This document shows positions 12,990-21,900 of a stretch of DNA of 64,000 bases, in pieces. The position numbers and the translations under genes are program-made. The notes below the pieces were generated by a model that was not told the DNA's origin, did no database searches, and worked only from the letters and a program-made list of their open reading frames with translations. How positions within the stretch are numbered: position 1 is the stretch's first letter; every line of letters begins with the position of its first letter. The stretch comes from Taenia hydatigena (taxonomy: Eukaryota; Platyhelminthes; Cestoda; Cyclophyllidea; Taeniidae), in contig JADWOT020000006.1 in the NCBI GenBank assembly GCA_036345935.2, forward strand, positions 18,636,519 to 18,700,518, written 5' to 3'.

Positions 12990-15900
12990 AATGAGATGTA
13001 AGTTTGCTTGGCTTCCGTGCGTGCGTGTTGCCCTTTTTACCGATCTAAATATCCATTCACTTGTTTTTTCTGGCGATATTCAGGGTCCTCACTCCTCTGG
13101 CCTGGTGTCCTTTAAATATGGCTCCTCGTCGAACGCGAGTTATCCCCAGTCGTCGTTCAATGACATCAAATCCCTTGAGTGGTCGCCTCTGGAGGAGGCT
13201 GCTTTGTTGATGGTAAGTCTACTGCTATTTACCCATAAAATATCGAAAGTAGTATCTTTTGCTGTTGGTTGGAAGTAGTTTGATTCCAGTTTAAAATCAG
13301 CATGAAATGGAGAAATAGTAACCTCGGCCCATTAATTCATGTAGGCGATTTTACTGCTGCGTGGTGATATGACTTACTTGGAAGCTGTTTGCCTTCATCT
13401 TTCGTTCTGCCACAATATTGACTTTATTTTAGGTTGCTATGTTGCTATGCATCACAAGTTCCTTTGGAGTGGCAGAAGTTTCAGCTTCGAAAGCTAATAC
13501 ACTACAGCGGACTTGCCTTCTTCTCGTTAAAATATCTATCATGTAGTCGTAATTTCGGCTCATTTAATGTCAAGAAAGATGGAAATCCGCTCAACTGGTT
13601 CTCTGAGATGGAATAAGTTTTGAACGGTTATTTGACGCACTTCGACGCATATGGATTTAGAGGCGTTGCTCTTTCGCCTTGTTGCACCGATTTGATGCTC
13701 AATAGCTGGCATCTTATTCTGTCCTTTCGCACTTTTTTACGAGGGTTCGAGGGTTATCGTATTTATGAAGTTTTGTTGAATTAGCGTCCTAATTCGCCCA
13801 GCCTGCACCAAACGAGATATGCTATTGCTTGATTCACGAATAACACATCAGCTGCATAAAACTCGTGGTATCTCCCTTGACCTATGTCATTTCTGCTCCC
13901 AGTATTGTAACTTTCGGTGAAATAAAGTACTTGGATGTCTCAATTTTTTGAGATGTTTCTAATGAGTCTACCACCATTGCGTGCACAGATTTTGAAAAGT
14001 CGCATTTCACTTCTAACTGACCGTTTCGGGCCCCGGATATCTGTGTTTGTCCCTTGGTTGGAAGGGAGTCTTCTCTACACTCTCGTGGAGACGAGCCTAT
14101 CAACTTCTGATCAGTGGTTTTAATTCTCACTAATAATGATGTTTAGTGCTCAGTTATGTTAGTTATATTCCATTCTACTATTTCACCTCACGTTTCATTT
14201 CAATCAATTCGTTCTCTATCAACAGATTTAATTCCTCCTCCTTCACGGTAGAGTAGCACATCGACTTGTAGGACATTGTGCATTCGATTCTTGCAATCCA
14301 TCATTCATGCACTCATGGGGGTTTCCATTGCCTCCACAATGCGTCTACTTTCATGGTCTCATTAATTCCGGGATTTGCGTCGTTTTTTCTAGTGTACCAC
14401 CAAACTCCAAGACATTCCTCTCACCGGCGGCAACTCGTGTCATTCTCATTCTCCCCACCATCAAGCAACAGCTGCCTCCACCTCTACGCGAATGCCAAAC
14501 TTCCGTCTGGTGGAGTTTTTCCTCAACAACTTCCACGCTATCCGCGCCTACCGCAGCTGTCGCCAATGCCTTTTGGTCTACTACCGCATACTCTCTGCTC
14601 TCGTGACCTCCTCTGCGGCCGACTTGATGCTTCCACCTAGTGACGAAGGTCAGTGTGTTTAGTCGCGCATAGACGGCTTAGCGATCAGGAGAAGTGCCAC
14701 ATGTCTCATCATCATCATCGTCAGGCTCTCTTATTTAGCAAATGAGTTTTGATGCTGCTGCTCGTTCCTTTGATGCAGACAGATATCAGATTGATTCCAA
14801 ATTCTTTTTTGTAGCATTCTTTAAGACATCTGAGCTTGAACCGATCTGACTGCATTAGTTTATTCTGGTCTGGCTCCCAACATCCGATTCAGCTTATCTT
14901 TGACTCGCTTAAGTGCGCTTCTTCCAACACCCAAATCCAATCGCTGTAGTAAAAGTGGGCAAAAGGGACAAGAACGAACGTGACCCATGGCAGGGAGTTT
15001 TTTCGGTTTGAAGCGCATTACTTGAGGCATTAATTCACACGGCCCACTTTTGATGCGGGTTGTTCTAAAAGCCTTCGTAATTTTTCACATAGATGTTCTA
15101 TTGGCGGTGTGCCCATCCACTAGAAGGTTCCAAAGAGGTCCTTGTTGTCATTGTAAAGAAAAGCGTACAGCTTTTGAAGCGATTAATTTATGCGTTTCTA
15201 CGCTTGCTTGTTTAGTACACACGTGAGCGATACTCGTTCAGCTGGCTGCTTAGTTTCAAAGGCTGTAATATTATTGGAATAGTAACCATTGCAGGCTTGT
15301 CGGCCAACTTTTTTCGTAGTGCCCTGAGCACCTTCGCACGTTCGTTCAACGCAATTCATTTACCTCTGGTTGTGGCGAAAGTCGTCTGTCGGTGCGGTTT
15401 CACCCTTTTAATTCGTCCATCACTCAGTTGTGTATACTTCAACAAACAGATGCTCAGTTGGTTTATTTTTCCCGTTAACAGTGTTTCTGCCTCAACTTCA
15501 CTAAAACTGCTCAACTTACATTGAGAGATTATCAAACGACTAGGGTACAAACTTGGGATGCGACACCTGAAACAAATCGAAATCATTAAATTTTGAAAAC
15601 AAAATGTTAAATGTATTTGCATACTTCAACGAGCAGTTTCATTTCAATTTTGCGAAAATTTTTCTTACACTGTTCATGGCAATAATGTTGATCTATAAAT
15701 AAGTCGCACATCTCCCCACCTGGTGTTGATTGACTGTTTACAGATTTTGATCCCCTCCGGTCCTTATTTAAACATGTAAACGCATTCTTTTTGTATGTGT
15801 GCTGAAAATCATGAAGATGTAATGTGTAGTAAAAGGTTTTTTACAATAAATGCTTCTAGAGTTTGCTTCTAAATGGTTTGCTCATTTGACTGCTTTTTCA

Positions 15901-18900
15901 ACACCTTCTACCAATGGGATTTTACTGGGCCAAGTCGGAAGGAAAAGGGGGATTTGCGCGGTTGACGTTTAGCGTTTCCCATCACCGCTGACTCCACAAA
16001 ATTACAATGTTTAGCTGTTTGTAAATAACCTCAGTTGATTCAAGTGCAGCTAACAGTCACTTGGGTCAAGTACGGGCCGTTTTTCTCGCCATTAGATCAA
16101 AAAGAATAATGAGCATCTTGAAGTTGCTGAAAGGCTGTTCATATTGAAGTAAACAAATATGTACTGCCACCCAAATCACTTCTGTTGAACCAGGCGTTGT
16201 CAGCAGGCTCACTTGTAGTCATTTTTGTGTAACTTTATTCATGGATGATTCGGTTATTGTTGCGTTCATGGGTATAATTTCGATCAAAAATAGTCAGTTT
16301 TACCCCCTCCTAAGCAATTGAAATGCGTTATTTAATCTTTTGCACTCTTCAAGCACACCCTCAACAAGCGGGATTCATGGAGCTCTGATGCGCAGTGAGG
16401 TGTACCTTTACAATGATTTTCTTTAAAATTCACTTCAAAGATCACTTTTCTGCCCTTTAGCATGAAGCTAAGTGGTTTTTCTGCACTAAGCCAGAGGAGA
16501 AATAATAATAATTCTCTACTTTTCGGCCAACGCAAATGCAGTCAAGTCTCAGTACGAAATCCGAGAAGATAACGCGCTTCGAGTAATCGAGGTCTTAGCT
16601 TATTGTATTTGCCAGTTTTGCAGTCTCCTGACTTATTGAGTCACACCGATAACATAATCTTTGCGCGGCACTTTTTGTTGACTGCCATCGGTCCCGCAAA
16701 TTTCGGTGGTCTGGTTGCTGCTTGAAATTTGTGATGAACTTTCAACACATTAAATACTTTAACTGACTCAAATACGATCAACGGTGTCATAATCACCAGT
16801 AACGCGAAAATCCAGATAAATGGCTAGCTTCAAAAACTATTTAAGTTGACTCACTAATGTTATCCGCCCAAAGCCACACGTGCAATCGTTTGCAATTACA
16901 TTTGATTGGGCTTAAATACACCTGGCAGTCAAATGCGAAGCAAGGCTTTAGCGACCCAAACTAGTTACCAATTTGTAAATCATCCTTGCCAATTTGAATT
17001 CGCAACCATCAACACTATGCATTCACTCTTTCGCAGATGGGTCGGTTTCGACCTACGCCCACCATCTGCAACACGAACAGCATCACCACCAGCAGCAGCA
17101 TGGGTCGTCGACGGGTGTTGGACGGAAGGTGAAGAATAAGTTGAAGAGTGGCCTCTCCACTCCTGTCCTGCCGTCTTCAGCTAGTCCGTTGGATCAAACC
17201 ACCTCCGTTGGTGGTGTCTCAAACGACTTTACAAACTCAGGTGGTGGCGCCAGCGCCAGTCCTGCCAACAAGTTGAGAGGCTACCAGTACTTCCTGGTAC
17301 TCTATCATTGCTTAATTTTGTCAAGTTGAGAGTGTGGAGTGATTCCTGATCCAGTGATACCCATTTCGTGCTTACTTGGCATGATGCATTCGTTGATCAG
17401 CGTTAGCTTCTCCAACAGGTTCAGGGGCTACCACTTTTTCTTTTGAGTTGTCTCTCAGATAAATGGTACTCACCTCGTTTTTTGTGGGCAGAATGTGGTG
17501 TTGGTCACGCTCAGTGTGTATGCTATACCGTGTTGATTGCTGTTTCGAGTACTAACCTCCTTCACTCTTTGTGTTGATGTTGATTGGGTTGGAAGGGCGC
17601 TATCCACTTCGCATTCAAGAAGCGGGACGTGTTTGTTAATCGATTACGGTCCTTTTAACAACCTCAAATTCCATGAGGCTATTTCAGTGCTTAACTATTC
17701 CCCATTCCTCAGTATTGAGCCTTTTTCCGGTCGTTTGAGTCGGTTAATATGACAGTATTGAATGATCCCTAGGTCGGCACTATTTATTTGCCATGTAAGT
17801 TGCTTGATGCTTGAGTTGTTCACTAGCCGCAGTCTTCATTGGTCAAACGTTGTTGATACTGGTAGCTATTTGTGTAGTTCAGTTGATTTCAAAAGAATAG
17901 TTATTTATCTATGGTTTCAAAAGCTGCATGAAGAGGGACACATTAGAGGAATTTTGTGAAATATCAATGTATGCTTGTTGTTAATGCCGTTTTACGTGGC
18001 ATCATTTGGAAGTGAAGTGTCTGCTGTTGTGTGGAGTACAGCCCGTGGATTAAGTAGATCGGCCTGTTTTGTGCATATGCACTACTCATGTGGTGAATCG
18101 GTTGCAAGATGTCTACATTTCATCCAATGCCATCACATTGAAGCTCTGCATGCGTGGTTTTAAGGTTGTTTAAAAAGGTCATCCTGGACCACTCAAACGT
18201 ATAAATTATTTGAAGTGACTGCACTAATCGTTAGGGCATACAACTGTTTTTAAGATCGGCACGAAGCCCAAGGGAGTCCTGTTTAGCCTAATGCAAAGCT
18301 CCCTACTTACCATACGCTTAAGTAGCGTCATTATAATACGGAGTTAGCTCTTTTTTCATATGAATTGGCTAGCTTCCTCCCTCATTCTATGCGAACTAGT
18401 CCACAAAATCATCTTCAAATACCTCAACTAGGATGAACTTTAAGAAGTTTCATTTTCACCTGATATTGTTAAGTTGGGTCCCAGATTTCTTCCACCGTTA
18501 CTCTCACGCCATTAAGCTGCCACATTTGGCTGCTTTATAATTATGTTGTCTTATGGGCTTCTCTGTTTATCTGTGTCAACCAGACGTTGACCTTCTGAGC
18601 GATCTAACGTGATTTTAAGGCGGTTTTTCATAATCTGGATTTCAAAATGTAGGTTAGAACAAATCACCATTAGCTGTTTTGTAAGACAGATAATTGCAAA
18701 CAGGTAGAGGCTGGTATTGCCAGTAATCTCTTCTCAATCAACTGGAGAGTTTTGTGGCTGATTGTTGGTAACCCTTCCTGGGATACAATCACGCTACTTA
18801 CTATGGTTTAAGTAGATTTTTCTCTCGCCTCTTATTTCCTAGTATCTGGAGTCACATCTCTCTTCCCTGGGCACCGCCTCCACACAACCTTCAGGAGGGT

Positions 18901-21900
18901 CTGCCACTGTTACCACTTCCGTTCCCACCACTGGCCCTGTAGACAATCAAATAATCAGCATTCTTCGTAAGTGTGTCCGCGAAGCAACACCTAAGTCAGG
19001 GACCTCGACCAGTCATCACCACCTCCACCACCTTCATCATCATCACCATCATCCCTGTGCCTCTACAATGGCCTCCTCCCACCATCCTCAGGCACAAGCA
19101 CAGCAGCGGGTGAGTGGACCAGCAACCGCTGCGACAATGTTGATGCGCAACGCTGCGGCAGCTGCTGCGGCCGCAGCCGCTGCTGCTTCGGCGTCTCAAG
19201 TGCCACCACAACTGCCTAGCGGCGCGACGGTGATTCAGAAAAATCCATCGCATATTGCTGCTCTGCAGGTGAGTGATAAGTCTTTTCAATGTTGAGGCTG
19301 ATAATTGCCACACTATCATTGATCCAGTTTCAGAGTGTTCTGGACGTCTAGTCAACTGCTTGTGCGAAATTAATTCACAAGGCTTCAAATAGTGGCTGAT
19401 GGGGTTCATGTGAATCTTAGTTTGGGTGTTGGGTCTGCGCATGCTCAGATTCACAGCACTTTCGCTGATAGCAAAAAAGTTATCTCACAAGCACTTAGAA
19501 TTTGGTTTCTGACATTTTCCAAGGCGACACCCAATTTAATGAGGTGCATTGACAGGTACTTTTGCATTAAAGTGATGCCCTTAAATCTTTGCAGTCTTTC
19601 TCTACTTTGCCAGTTCCATTACTGGGTGGAAAACCTGTGAACAAGTAATTGTCTTCGACTCAATTGTGATAAACTTTCTGTTCTTTCCCTATTGCAGGAG
19701 CACAACATCAGTCCAGACACATTGATCACACCGGCGATGGTAATCAAGAGCAAGGAAGAACGCGAAGCACGTCAGCGAACAGAAGCCGTCGCAGCAGCCG
19801 CCGCTGCTGCAGCTGTCGCCGCCGTCGCCTCTTCTTCCTCCTCTCCCACGCCTTCCAGCGTTTCCTCAGTCTCCGTCGTAGCCACTTCCACGCCATCTGC
19901 GCCCGTTCCTGGCTCTGCCGCCGTTGTTGTCGGTTCCGCCAACACTCCTGGTGTGCTCCCCGCTGCCCGGATTCATCACCACTCTCACCAACAGCATCCA
20001 ACTATCGTTACCATTTCTGGAACCGGCAGTCCCGGTAGTGGCTCAAACATTCAACGTTCAGCAAACATTTTGGTTAGTTGCCCTCCAGGTTCAGAGGGTT
20101 TTTTACTCACAAGATTTAAGTAAAAGCTTTTTGACGGGTTGATGCGATTCCAGCCCTTCTCTACGGCTGCATCAGTCAGCTACCATGGCGGCGGTGGTGC
20201 CTCCCCGACGGTCTTCCGATATACCACACCGGGATCAATGGGCGCTGCAGCACGTCAAGTTTCCTCCACTACCGCCACCCCTACGGGCATTCTGCGTCGT
20301 GTTGGTTCCAGTGTGGTCGGTGGTAATGCCCAGTCGGTGTTTGCTGTCACACCTGCCACGGCCTCTGGTGCTACGCATGTGATCTCAGTTAGTCTCACCT
20401 TGTTTGAAATTTAGTGAATCGATGACTTTTGATGTTTCTATCATGTCACGTGGACGTAATCTTTCGACTACGTGTATGAAAATTGACATCTTCATGGGTC
20501 CATCCTAAAGGACGACATTTTCGATGCTCTCACCTTCCTCCTCTGCAGAGAAATGGAATTAATTTCTGACACTTACTATTTCGTGGCTGTCATTTGAGTG
20601 GACATATATGCTTCTGTTGTACAGATGTAAATTGTTGTTCTCTTGGTATTTGGTTCGTTCTCTATGCTTTTCTGTTCTGTTACGTTCCCCAGTGGGTGCG
20701 TAAAGCCGACGTGATTGTAAGCATTTGTCGCTTTAATTCTACGCTTCAAGGCTGCTTGTAACTACCTGACTTCATTGGTTAATTTTTAGAATGCGAATGC
20801 ATCTAGAAGATCATCTGTTCAATCACATTATTTGGTAAATAAATTTGTTAAATGTCCAGTTCGATTTTGTTTTGTTCTAAGAGTTTGCTTTCATCATCCT
20901 TGTTTAGTTGGCATTTGTGAACACCCAGGTTCACTAGGCCATTCTCTTGCTCTACAGCTGGACCGCTTCCTCCCCTAGTCACTCACGTTTTCCAGTGAAG
21001 GTCCTCAACCAATACCAATCTGGTCATTTGACTCCATCCCAATTCATGGTTTCGCTAGTATTGTAACATTCACTCAATCCTATCGGCTGATCCAAATTCA
21101 CCATTAAACTTACCACTTCACTATGCCTTCGTCAGTCGATGTCTGCTTAATTCCATCCATTCATTTAGTCTTTACATCCTTTCATTTTTGCACATTTCTC
21201 TAGGCAATTTTTTTTGAGCCCATTCCTCTTCTGCGGTTGGCGTTTTGTGCAAACTTTCTAGCTTGTGTTTGAGTAATTCGATCTAAGTGGGATCAACTTC
21301 CCGAATTTCTATCGCTTGAAATGGCGAAGACACAGATTCCACTTTCCCTATGTCTTATCCTTTTTGTTTTTCAGCGTATGCGGCTTATACCTCGTTGTGT
21401 CTCTGTGAAGTCGGTAAATTTTCTCGTGCGATTCATCGCTTGCTCGCTCCAAATTTAGAGAGCATTATGACTTTTTTGTTCGTCTTGTTCGCATTTGTCT
21501 TGGTCGGCAACGACATTCCAGCGTGGTCCTTTATTCTCATTATTCGGTGTCGCCTGAATGGGCGAGGCTCCGTTGCTGGTGGATTTTGTACTGCGCCTTG
21601 TCACATCTGGACCTCTCATGCAGTCGTATTTTGCTGCTGGGAACAGAGCGATAGTGTTCTCTTTCGACTATACCCTCAATTACGTTGTTTCTGAGTGGAG
21701 TAGTGTTTCTTGTGTTTTGGGGCCAAGTTGCTTTTATTTGCACCGCGTTCATTCCGTAGCATTTCTATCTCCCTGTATTCCTTTGGGTGGATTATGTAAA
21801 ATTACGGTTTTCGCTTCCACACCGTCCTCTCACCACCTTTTTGGGAAAAATAAGTCCGAAAGTGATTCTTTTTGCTAATTTGGCTTTGATTGTTTTTTGG

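Noticed and set aside
14278..14640. Two longer open frames over the SANT exon
   Set aside because: They do not fit the phases of the neighbouring exons. The third, shorter frame gives the SANT helices and joins in phase.
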